A program made the translations under genes and the position numbers. Positions 27,984-35,660 of a stretch of DNA of 64,000 nucleotides are shown piece after piece (positions within the stretch are counted from its first letter, which is position 1; each line of letters opens with the position of its first letter). The notes below the pieces were generated by a model. The model saw nothing but the letters and a program-made list of their open reading frames with translations, did no database searches and was not told the DNA's origin. This DNA is from Microbacterium sp. TPD7012 (GTDB lineage: Bacteria; Actinomycetota; Actinomycetes; Actinomycetales; Microbacteriaceae). Location: NCBI RefSeq assembly GCF_003075395.1, contig NZ_QDFV01000003.1:310685-374684 (forward strand). The letters run 5' to 3'.

Positions 27984-28484
27984 TCAGTCGGCGCTCATGA
28001 CCGACTGCACGCTGCCGTCGGATCCCAGGTTCACGAGCAGGACGTCGTCGGTCGAACTGTCGTCGAGGGCGTACTCGAGGACGGCGAACGGCTCGGAACC
28101 GCCGTGCTCATCCGCCAGGATCGTCATGCTCATCAGTCGCAGCGAGCGGATGATGTCGACTGCGGCGTCACCCGAGACGTCCACGAGCACGTCGGGCAGA
28201 TCGTCGCCGTAGGTCTCCTGCTGCTGGAGGATGTACTCGGTCACCTCGCTCGTGCGATCGTCCACCTCGGAGAGCATTCCGCGACGAGCCGTGTCGTCCA
28301 CATTCTCGAGACCGGCGATGAGCGCAGCGGCGATGTCGAGCGCGTCCGCGGACACGTCGTCCTGGTCAGGAGCCGTGAGATCGACGGTGACGCTCTGGTC
28401 GCCGAGTTCGACGGTCTCCGACCAGAAGATCGAGCCGTCGGGTCCTGACGAGAGGAGTCCGAAGTAGTCGTGTTCGATCGCCAT
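27984..28484 (-). CDS. hypothetical protein, possibly DUF2004-like
   Basis: A 166-residue acidic, soluble protein without signal peptide or membrane segment. The pattern of a short beta-rich start (YFGLLSSGPDGSIFWSETVEL), a helical middle and a Leu-rich end loosely resembles the DUF2004 family, but I am not certain. No catalytic motif is visible. It stands between convergent lipA and ftsY and is probably a single transcription unit. Confidence 0.65.
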   Translation of the reverse strand: MAIEHDYFGLLSSGPDGSIFWSETVELGDQSVTVDLTAPDQDDVSADALDIAAALIAGLENVDDTARRGMLSEVDDRTSEVTEYILQQQETYGDDLPDVLVDVSGDAAVDIIRSLRLMSMTILADEHGGSEPFAVLEYALDDSSTDDVLLVNLGSDGSVQSVMSAD

Positions 28485-28528
28485 AACGCTATGAAACCAG
28501 CCTCGTGCTCACTGCGGTAGCCCCGTCC

Positions 28529-29401
28529 TCAACCGACCAGCGACTGGACGAACACATGGGGGGTGAATCCGGTCAGATCGTCGATGCCCTCGCCCTGCCC
28601 GAGCAGCTTCACGGGGATGCCGGTGCGCTCCTGCACGGCGAGCACGAATCCGCCCTTCGCCGAGCCGTCGAGCTTCGTCAGGACGAGACCGGTGACGCCG
28701 GCATGCTCCAGGAACGACTCCGCCTGCATGACGCCGTTCTGCCCCGTCGTGGCGTCGAGGACGAGCAGCACCTCGCTGATCGGCGCCTGCTTCTCGATGA
28801 CACGGCGGATCTTGCCGAGCTCATCCATGAGCCCGCCCTTGGTGTGCAGACGTCCGGCGGTGTCGATGATCGCGATCTCGATGCCTTCGCGCTTGGCGTA
28901 GTCGATGGTCTGGAAGGCGACGGATGCCGGATCCTGCCCCTCCTGCTGCGGGCGCACGATCGCCGCTCCCCCGCGCTGCGCCCAGGTGGCGAGCTGATCG
29001 ACCGCTGCGGCACGGAAGGTGTCGGCCGCCCCGACCACGACGCTGCGCTGGTACCCGCGGAGGAACTTCGTGAACTTGCCGATCGTGGTCGTCTTCCCCA
29101 CGCCGTTGACCCCGACCACCAGAACGACGGCAGGGCGCTCGGTGAGCTTCAGCGTGGTGTCGAACTTCGCGAAGTGCTCTTCCAGCGTCTCGCGCAGCAT
29201 CCGCTGCAGATCCTGCGGATCGGTCGTGCGGAAGCGGTCCACCTTCTCGCGGAGCTCCTCGACGACGCGCTCGCTGATGTCGGGTCCGAAGTCCGCGGTG
29301 ATGAGCGCGGTCTCGAGGTCCTCCCAGGTCGTCTCGTCGATGGTGGGCTTGACGAACATGCCGCGCAGTGCGCGACCGAGAGACCAGGACTTCTCCGCCA
29401 T
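28529..29401 (-). CDS. ftsY: signal recognition particle receptor FtsY
   Basis: GTPase receptor for Ffh at the membrane. The 290-residue protein consists of little more than the N and G domains, with P-loop GVNGVGKTT (97-105), DTAGRLHTKG and TKLDGSAKGG. The long acidic A domain of other FtsY proteins is absent, as in many short actinobacterial forms. The ATG lies 6 nt after TAGGCT, so the transcript is probably leaderless. Confidence 0.96.
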   Translation of the reverse strand: MAEKSWSLGRALRGMFVKPTIDETTWEDLETALITADFGPDISERVVEELREKVDRFRTTDPQDLQRMLRETLEEHFAKFDTTLKLTERPAVVLVVGVNGVGKTTTIGKFTKFLRGYQRSVVVGAADTFRAAAVDQLATWAQRGGAAIVRPQQEGQDPASVAFQTIDYAKREGIEIAIIDTAGRLHTKGGLMDELGKIRRVIEKQAPISEVLLVLDATTGQNGVMQAESFLEHAGVTGLVLTKLDGSAKGGFVLAVQERTGIPVKLLGQGEGIDDLTGFTPHVFVQSLVG

Positions 29402-29407
29402 GAGTCC

Positions 29408-29413
29408 AGCCTA
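29408..29413 (-). promoter_or_regulatory. -10 box TAGGCT, leaderless start of ftsY
   Basis: TAGGCT ends 6 nt before the ftsY ATG. It lies in a 28-bp gap shared with a divergent start. Confidence 0.55.
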
Positions 29414-29417
29414 CGGG

Positions 29418-29423
29418 TAGCAT
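29418..29423 (+). promoter_or_regulatory. -10 box TAGCAT, leaderless start of hydrolase gene
   Basis: TAGCAT ends 6 nt before the ATG at 29430, only 4 bp from the divergent ftsY -10 box. Confidence 0.55.
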
Positions 29424-29429
29424 CCGGGG

Positions 29430-30104
29430 ATGGAACGCGCGCCGGACCTCCATCGTCTGTACGTCCACGGCAGCGGCCGCCGAGGTGCCGACGCCTGGCC
29501 GCACGTGCGTGACTCCGCCGCGAGATTCTTCGCGTTCTCGCCCGACACGACGATCGACGATCAGGTGGCCGCACTGCTCGACGACATCGGCGGTCGCAGA
29601 TCTCTCGTGTTCGCGCATTCGATCGGCGCCGTGCCGGCGGTGCTCGCAGCGCAGCACGTCGATCTCGCCGGTCTCGTGCTGATCGAACCCGCCCTCTACG
29701 ACATCGCACGGGGTGACGCGGCGATCGAACGCCACATCGCGATCGTCACGGAGGCGCGCGCCCTGGCATCCAGCGGCGATCTCCGCGGCTTCTGGGCGAT
29801 CCTGCGCCCGCTGATGTTCGGCGGGCCCTTCGACTCCGCGCGCTGGCGGGAGGAGTCGCCGCTCGCCGAGCGGTGGGCGACCATCAACCTGCCCTGGGGG
29901 CACGGCGTGCGGGAGCGGATGCTCGACGGCACACCGAGCCTGGTGGTGACGGGGGGCTGGAACGACGAGTACGAAGCGATCGCGCAGGTCCTCGCCGATC
30001 GCGGAGCCACTCATCTCGTGCTGCCCGGCCACGAGCATCGCCCGCACGACTCCGGCGGCTTCGTGCACGTCGTGGACGATTTCGTGGCCGCACTCGCATC
30101 CTGA
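29430..30104 (+). CDS. small alpha/beta-hydrolase fold protein
   Basis: A 224-residue protein with the alpha/beta-hydrolase layout. The nucleophile elbow is probably Ser in FAHSIGAVPAV (about residue 63). An oxyanion segment YVHGSGRRG lies near the N-terminus, Asp may be supplied by GGWNDEYE, and His by LPGHEHRPH. The elbow departs from canonical GxSxG (A-H-S-I-G). The substrate is unknown. It sits on the opposite strand between ftsY and smc. Confidence 0.8.
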   Translation: MERAPDLHRLYVHGSGRRGADAWPHVRDSAARFFAFSPDTTIDDQVAALLDDIGGRRSLVFAHSIGAVPAVLAAQHVDLAGLVLIEPALYDIARGDAAIERHIAIVTEARALASSGDLRGFWAILRPLMFGGPFDSARWREESPLAERWATINLPWGHGVRERMLDGTPSLVVTGGWNDEYEAIAQVLADRGATHLVLPGHEHRPHDSGGFVHVVDDFVAALAS

Positions 30105-30202
30105 GCACGAATTCGGAGTTCACGTCCGCCGCTCCGGCGGCGCCCGGGCTTCCGCGGCGTGTCGCCGTGCGTTCTCCGAAGCGGTGCTCGCGGCGGAGCG
30201 GA

Positions 30203-33200
30203 TCAGCTCGCGGCCGCGCGGTCGCCGACGCGCTGTCCGACCACCGCGGACACGCCGTCCTGGCGCATCGACACGCCGTACAGGGCGTCCGCGATCTCCA
30301 TCGTGCGCTTCTGGTGGGTGATGACCAGCAGCTGCGAGCTCTCGCGCAGCTGCTCGAAGACCGTCAGCAGGCGTCCGAGATTGGCGTCATCGAGGGCGGC
30401 CTCGACTTCGTCGAGGATGTAGAACGGACTCGGGCGCGCCTTGAAGATCGCGACGAGCAGAGCGACGGCCGCGAGAGAGCGCTCGCCACCGGAGAGCAGA
30501 GACAGCCTCTCGATCTTCTTGCCGACCGGACGCACCGAGACCTCGATGCCCGTGGTCAGCATGTTGTCCGGATCGGTGAGGCTGATGCTTCCCGACCCAC
30601 CGGGGAACAGCAGCGGGAACACCTGGCCGAAGGCTTCCTTCGTGTCTTCGAAGGCGCTCGCGAAGATCGTCTGCATGCGCTCGTCGAGGTCGCCGATGAT
30701 CGTCAGCAGATCCTGGCGCGTCTGCGTGAGATCCGCCAGCTGCTCGGTGAGGAAGGCATGCCGCTGCTCCAGCGCGGCGAACTCCTCGAGAGCGAGCGGG
30801 TTGACGCGCCCGAGCTGCGCGAGCTTGCGTTCGGCCTCACCGAGACGGCGCTGCTGGATACGTCGATCGAAGGGGATGGCCGTGTCGTCGATGAGCTCAC
30901 CGTCGGCGGGCGCGACGCCGGGATCGCGAGGAACCAGCTGATCCGGTCCATATTCCGCAATGAGAATATCTTCGTCGAGGGCGAGTTCCGACGACACGCG
31001 CTCGAGCAGGCTGTTGAGGTGCAGCTTCTTCTCGTGGATCTGGAGCTCGAGCCCGTGCACGCTCTCCGTGAGTCCGGCCAGCCGCTCCCGCAAGGACGTC
31101 TCCTGCGCGCGCAGCGCCACGAGCTCCTCGTTCTGCGCCGAGCGCGCGGACTCCGCCTCGCCGAGCGCGATACGCGCTTCGGTGACGGATCGATCGAGCG
31201 AGTCGAGGATGCGGGGCAGCTCCTCGGCGACACCGGATGCCGCCTCGCGCTGCGTGCGACGGATGACCGCTCTGCGTGCCGCCTCTGCGGCGGCGTCGCG
31301 CTCCTGTTCGCGCTGGCGCTCGAGGCTCGTCACCCGTGCCTGCGCGGCGCGCACCCGCTCGCGGAGCGTCTCGATCTCCAGTCGGGCACGGACCTCGTCC
31401 TCCCGAGCAGCCTCGAGCGCTTCGAGCAGGCCGTCGCGTGCCGTCGCGTCGAGGACCGGACGCGGCGCAGCGATCGCCGCGTCCACTTCGTCCTTGGCGG
31501 CCTGCGCCTTCGCCTCGGCATCGGCGACGGCCGCCTGCGCCTGGGCGAGCCCGGCCTCGAGCCGCTCGCACTCCGCCACGGCCGACTCATGCCGCACCGT
31601 GATCCGGTTCACCTGCTCCGCGTGGCTTGCCAGGGCGGCGTCGTGCTCGCGAAGGGCCCGCAGCGCATCCTTCGCCTGACGACGGGTCGTCTCGACGGCT
31701 TCGTTCGCGTCTTCCCGCGCTTCCTGCAGAGAATCGACGACGATCTGGATCTCGGAGAGCCGCTCCTTCGCCGCGTCGCGCTCGGCCGCGAGCTCCAGAC
31801 GGGAGCGCTCGCCTCCCGATCCGGTCCGCAGGGTCTGCGCGGTGACCACGTCGCCGCCGATCGTGACGATGGTGGTCGTGGTGTCACCGGCGGTGTCCAG
31901 CGCTGCTCGCGCTGCGCGCGCCGCATCGAGATCGGCGGCGATGAGCACGTGGGACAGGATGCCGAGCACCCCGTCCGGAGCGGTGACGGTCTCGGTCGCC
32001 GGCGTGACGCCGTCGATCGACGGCAGATCGACGGCCGGGCGCAGCGCATCGGCCACGACGAAGTCCACCACGCCGCGCCGCTGCTCCGCGGCCTCCGCTG
32101 CCAGCGCGAAGGCATCCGCCGACGAGTCGATGAGCACGCCCTCGGCGAGCGGTCCGAGGACGGCGGCGATGGCCGCTTCGAAGCCGGAACGCACCTGCAC
32201 CGCGTCGCCGACGAGTCCGCGCACACCGGCTCCGCCGGTTTTGACGATCTCCGCCGCGCCACCGGACAGCGCGAGCGCGCTGCTCAGCGCCGCCGCCTTC
32301 GCCGTCAGCGAGTCGACCTCGCGCTCCGCGGCGTGCAGCCGCTCCCGCAGCGCCTCGCGCTCGGCTTCGGCCGCCGAGGAGGCCCGCTGCGCGCTGTCGT
32401 ACGCGGCAGCGTGCTCGACGGCGGTCCCCTCGGGAGCCTCGGCATCATCGATCGCCTCGAGCGCCTCCGTCGCCTCGCGACGTCGGACGTTCGCGGCCTC
32501 CAGCGCGTTCTCCTGCCGCAGCACCGCGCCTCGCACGGCCGCCAGCGCCGACGCCGCCGCATCCGCGGTACCGCGCAGCGTCGAGAGCCGCATGTCGTAC
32601 TCCGAGACGAGAGCGCTCTGCTCCGCGATGTCGACGTCGAGTGTGTCCAGCTCGGCGCGGGCGTGCACAACCTCCCGGCTCGCCGCTGCAGCCGCGTCCT
32701 GCGCATCGCCGAGTCCGGCGGAGATCAGATCGATCTCCTCGCGCGCCTCGTCGATCGTGCTCTGCGTCACCGTCACCGCCGTGACGGCCGCATCGTCCTC
32801 CTCGGAGCCCAGCAACGCGAGGCGCTGGTTCGCGAGCGTGTAGAGACCGCGCATCCGCTCCTGGACCTGCTCGAGCCCGAATGCCACACTCCGCGCCTGA
32901 TCGACCGCGACGGAGTTCTGGTCCTGCTCGAGGCGGGCGATGCTCGCGCGCACGGTCTCGGCCTGGTCGGACAGCACCAGACGCTCCGTGTGGCGCTCGT
33001 GCTCAGTGCGCGTGTGGTCGGCCAGCGCCGTGCGCAGCGCGACGACGTCATCCGCGAAGATGCGTGCCTTCGCGTCGCGGACCACCGCCGCGATGGTCTG
33101 CGCCTCGCGAGCGATCTCCGCCTGCCGGCCCAGGGGCTTGAGCTGACGCCGGATCTCGCCCGCCAGATCGCTGAGGCGCGTGAGGTTCGCCTCCATGGCG

Positions 33201-33745
33201 TCGAGCTTGCGGAGGGTCTTCTCCTTGCGGCGACGGTGCTTCAGGATGCCGGCGGCCTCCTCGATGAAGCCACGACGATCCTCGGGCGACGCCTGCAGGA
33301 CGGTGTCGAGGCGCCCCTGTCCGACGATGACGTGCATCTCGCGTCCGAGACCCGAGTCGCTCAGCAGCTCCTGCACATCGAGCAGCCGGCAGCTCTCCCC
33401 GTTGATCGCGTACTCGCTCGAGCCGTTGCGGAAGAGGGTCCGGCTGATCGTCACCTCGGCGTACTCGATGGGGAGCGCGCCGTCGGCGTTGTCGATCGTG
33501 AGCTGGACCTCCGCGCGCCCGAGGGGTCCTCGAGTCGAAGTACCGGCGAAGATGACGTCTTCCATCTTGCCGCCGCGGAGCGTCTTGGCGCCCTGCTCCC
33601 CCATGACCCAGGCGAGCGCGTCGACGACGTTCGACTTGCCCGATCCGTTCGGGCCGACGATGCAGGTGACGCCCGGCTCGAACACGAAACTGGTCGGCTG
33701 GGCGAACGACTTGAACCCCTTGAGCGTCAGGCTCTTCAGATGCAT
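30203..33745 (-). CDS. smc: chromosome segregation protein SMC
   Basis: ATPase of the bacterial condensin complex. The 1180-residue protein has Walker A GPNGSGKS (31-38), long coiled-coil arms (about 165-480 and 670-1000), a hinge around 490-660, the ABC signature LSGGERS (from 1084) and Walker B FYILDE (1108-1113). The closest upstream promoter candidate is TAGCGT at 33786-33781, giving a leader of about 30 nt. The kleisin and ScpB genes are not nearby. Confidence 0.97.
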   Translation of the reverse strand: MHLKSLTLKGFKSFAQPTSFVFEPGVTCIVGPNGSGKSNVVDALAWVMGEQGAKTLRGGKMEDVIFAGTSTRGPLGRAEVQLTIDNADGALPIEYAEVTISRTLFRNGSSEYAINGESCRLLDVQELLSDSGLGREMHVIVGQGRLDTVLQASPEDRRGFIEEAAGILKHRRRKEKTLRKLDAMEANLTRLSDLAGEIRRQLKPLGRQAEIAREAQTIAAVVRDAKARIFADDVVALRTALADHTRTEHERHTERLVLSDQAETVRASIARLEQDQNSVAVDQARSVAFGLEQVQERMRGLYTLANQRLALLGSEEDDAAVTAVTVTQSTIDEAREEIDLISAGLGDAQDAAAAASREVVHARAELDTLDVDIAEQSALVSEYDMRLSTLRGTADAAASALAAVRGAVLRQENALEAANVRRREATEALEAIDDAEAPEGTAVEHAAAYDSAQRASSAAEAEREALRERLHAAEREVDSLTAKAAALSSALALSGGAAEIVKTGGAGVRGLVGDAVQVRSGFEAAIAAVLGPLAEGVLIDSSADAFALAAEAAEQRRGVVDFVVADALRPAVDLPSIDGVTPATETVTAPDGVLGILSHVLIAADLDAARAARAALDTAGDTTTTIVTIGGDVVTAQTLRTGSGGERSRLELAAERDAAKERLSEIQIVVDSLQEAREDANEAVETTRRQAKDALRALREHDAALASHAEQVNRITVRHESAVAECERLEAGLAQAQAAVADAEAKAQAAKDEVDAAIAAPRPVLDATARDGLLEALEAAREDEVRARLEIETLRERVRAAQARVTSLERQREQERDAAAEAARRAVIRRTQREAASGVAEELPRILDSLDRSVTEARIALGEAESARSAQNEELVALRAQETSLRERLAGLTESVHGLELQIHEKKLHLNSLLERVSSELALDEDILIAEYGPDQLVPRDPGVAPADGELIDDTAIPFDRRIQQRRLGEAERKLAQLGRVNPLALEEFAALEQRHAFLTEQLADLTQTRQDLLTIIGDLDERMQTIFASAFEDTKEAFGQVFPLLFPGGSGSISLTDPDNMLTTGIEVSVRPVGKKIERLSLLSGGERSLAAVALLVAIFKARPSPFYILDEVEAALDDANLGRLLTVFEQLRESSQLLVITHQKRTMEIADALYGVSMRQDGVSAVVGQRVGDRAAAS

Positions 33746-33873
33746 GCGGGCACCGCTCGTCCGGGGAGAATCACGCCGCTACGCTACCGGAATCGCGCCG
33801 ATCGGCCGTCATCCCGCGCGGGCAGGCGATGAACCCGCGCCGGCGGCGACACGCCGGGAGACGGCGGATGTGC

Positions 33874-33903
33874 TTGACGACCTCGGCGATCCTTCGCTAC
33901 CGT
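33874..33903 (+). promoter_or_regulatory. promoter of the small-peptide cassette
   Basis: TTGACG (33874-33879) and TACCGT (33898-33903) are spaced by 18 bp, one of the best -35/-10 pairs in the window. The start point would be near 33910, leaving room for the AAAGGAGGT site at 33924-33932. Confidence 0.6.
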
Positions 33904-33937
33904 GTCCTCCGGATCGCCACACGAAAGGAGGTTACCG

Positions 33938-34051
33938 ATGATGTTCATTCAGCTCAACGCACAGGCCACAGGCCTCGCCGCGCCCGCGCACTCTGCGCCG
34001 CGCCCTGCGTACTCGGTGACCGCCGGCGTCCGCTTCAGCGCGTTCGCATAG
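33938..34051 (+). CDS. 37-residue small ORF with an ideal Shine-Dalgarno, candidate leader peptide
   Basis: ATG 33938 (a second ATG follows) is preceded at 5-6 nt by AAAGGAGGT, a full match to the anti-Shine-Dalgarno, and by a good promoter. The peptide has 37 residues, starts MMFIQLNAQATGLAAP and ends AGVRFSAFA before TAG. It is Ala-rich, weakly basic, and has no signal peptide or Cys. A 7-bp hairpin and a second gene follow. I do not recognise it. A regulatory leader peptide for the downstream GNAT/ABC genes is the favoured reading; a small functional protein is the alternative. Confidence 0.6.
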   Translation: MMFIQLNAQATGLAAPAHSAPRPAYSVTAGVRFSAFA

Positions 34052-34275
34052 AACCACAGCTCGAGAACTCCGGCCCGTACCGGGCTCCCTTCTCGCCGGT
34101 TCACCCGCGCCCCACCCTCTGATCTGCTCGCAGATCACGGATCTCCCGCCACTCTCGGTGTCCGCTTCTCGCGACCCCGAGGCGTCGCATCCTTCCTCGC
34201 CGTCTCCGACCGCCACCGCGGCCTCTCGACGACGAATCCGCACACCCATCCACCATTCATCTCGAAGGAATCATC
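34052..34275 (+). promoter_or_regulatory. leader region with hairpin between small ORF and next gene
   Basis: This 224-nt stretch has no gene of its own. It holds a 7-bp hairpin with tetraloop at 34120-34137 (TGATCTG-CTCG-CAGATCA) and a shorter GCCCG/CGGGC stem at about 34073-34084. No U run follows. Such structures after a translated small ORF fit translational or Rho-dependent attenuation, which is inferred. The frame of the small ORF stays open after its TAG to a TGA that overlaps the next start codon. Confidence 0.4.
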
Positions 34276-34557
34276 GTGAATACGACGCTGCACCGCGGCA
34301 TCACCCACCCGCCCGATACCGAGGACCGGCAGGTCCTCCAGATCCCCCGCCCCGACGAACTGCGCCGCCTCGCGCTCGCGGATCGTCTCTCCCTCCGGAT
34401 CGGCCTCTGGCTGCTCCAGAGGGCGCAGCGTCCCCGGCGCGAACGCCGGAAGCTGCACCTCCCGCCCGCTGATTCACTGATCCTCGGGGAGCGCGAGCGC
34501 TCCGCCGCGGAGACCTACGCGCTGCTGGCCTACGACCTGCAGCGCAGCATGCGCTGA
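34276..34557 (+). CDS. hypothetical 93-residue basic protein
   Basis: A GTG start with GAAGGA 7 nt upstream. The product is soluble and Arg-rich, with one amphipathic helix (ELRRLALADRLSLRIGLWLL) and a helical C-terminus (AAETYALLAYDLQRSM). There is no recognised domain. It lies 14 nt before the first double-GNAT gene, so it is probably co-transcribed with it. A small partner or regulatory protein is possible, but the function is unknown. Confidence 0.65.
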   Translation: MNTTLHRGITHPPDTEDRQVLQIPRPDELRRLALADRLSLRIGLWLLQRAQRPRRERRKLHLPPADSLILGERERSAAETYALLAYDLQRSMR

Positions 34558-34571
34558 TCGGAGTTCGCCAC

Positions 34572-35660
34572 ATGGACATCCCTCTCACCGCAGGCGCGAC
34601 CCTGCGTCCGCTCGTGCTCCCGGCACGAGCGGACGCAGCGGACGCGGGCGAGTTCCGCGAGCTCGCCCGCGTCCGCAACCTCGTCTACCGCGAGATCACC
34701 GGCCGATCCGAGGACGATCTCACGCCCGAGGCGCTGCTGCCGATCCTCCGGTCCCGGAAGGAGCGCTCCACTTTCGTGTGGGCCGTGCGCATCGGCGAGG
34801 AGATCGTCGGACGCGCCGTCGTGAACATCCCCCACGAGGAAGGCTCGCGTGTCGCGATCGTCTCGATCGAGCTGCGACCGCACGTCTGGGGTCGCGGGAT
34901 CGGCAGCGCGGTGCTTCCCCACCTGGAGGCCGTCGCCCGCGAGCATGGGCGCTCCGTGCTGCAGGAGTGGCTCGAGCAGCAGCCGAGCGACGGCCCGCGC
35001 ATCTCCGCGCCGACCGGCTTCGGCAGCGTTCCGGAGGATCATGTCTCCCGGTTCCTCCTCCGCCACGGCTACCGCCTCGAGCAGGTCTATCGCGTGAGCC
35101 ATCTGACGCTCTCCCCGGAGACGATCCAGAGGGCGCGCGACCTCCTCGATCAGGCGCGCTCAGCCTCCACCGACTACCGCGTCGTGCAGTGGACTCTTCC
35201 GACGCCCGCCGATCGGGCCGCAGGGTACGCGTGGATGAAGTCGCGCATGTCCACCGACGCACCGTCGGCCGGGATCGAGACGGATGAGGAGACGTGGGAC
35301 GTCGATCGTCTGCAGGAGGGCGAGCGACGGATCGCCGAGATGGGCCGAACGGTGCTGGTCACCGCCGCGGAGCACATCGCATCCGGCGAGCTCAGCGCGT
35401 TCACCGAGCTCGCCATCGGTCCGGACGCGGACGCGGTCACCCATCAGGAGGACACGCTCGTGCTCCGGGAGCACCGCGGCCACCGTCTCGGTCAACTGGT
35501 GAAGTGCGCCGCGCTGCTCGAATGGCTCGAGATCGCCCCTCGCTCGCCGAGCGTGATCACCTACAACGCCGAGGAGAACCGGCCGATGCTCTCCATCAAC
35601 GAGGCCATGGGCTTCGCCCCCACCGCCTACGAGGGCGCCTGGAAGAAGGAACTGACATGA
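34572..35660 (+). CDS. double-GNAT-domain acetyltransferase, copy 1
   Basis: A 362-residue protein with two GNAT folds. The first (about residues 10-190) keeps a VWGRGIGSAVL acetyl-CoA loop. The second (about 200-360) has the stronger REHRGHRLGQLVKC loop and the AEENRPMLSINEAMGF block. The tandem layout resembles mycothiol synthase, but the sequence is not that of MshD. The substrate is unknown. It is paralogous to the next gene, which overlaps it by ATGA. Confidence 0.82.
   Translation: MDIPLTAGATLRPLVLPARADAADAGEFRELARVRNLVYREITGRSEDDLTPEALLPILRSRKERSTFVWAVRIGEEIVGRAVVNIPHEEGSRVAIVSIELRPHVWGRGIGSAVLPHLEAVAREHGRSVLQEWLEQQPSDGPRISAPTGFGSVPEDHVSRFLLRHGYRLEQVYRVSHLTLSPETIQRARDLLDQARSASTDYRVVQWTLPTPADRAAGYAWMKSRMSTDAPSAGIETDEETWDVDRLQEGERRIAEMGRTVLVTAAEHIASGELSAFTELAIGPDADAVTHQEDTLVLREHRGHRLGQLVKCAALLEWLEIAPRSPSVITYNAEENRPMLSINEAMGFAPTAYEGAWKKELT

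Noticed and set aside
30126..30140. CCGCCG-CTC-CGGCGG hairpin as smc terminator
   Set aside because: Only 6 bp, GC repeats of this kind are frequent here, it is 60 nt from the stop and no U run follows.
29873..33832. Open frame of about 1300 codons on the plus strand opposite smc
   Set aside because: It is the antisense shadow of smc in GC-rich DNA, has no ribosome-binding site and shows Arg/Leu/Asp-rich composition typical of antisense frames.
33829..34122. 97-codon plus-strand frame overlapping the small peptide ORF
   Set aside because: It lacks a ribosome-binding site, while the overlapping 37-codon ORF has an ideal one and a promoter.
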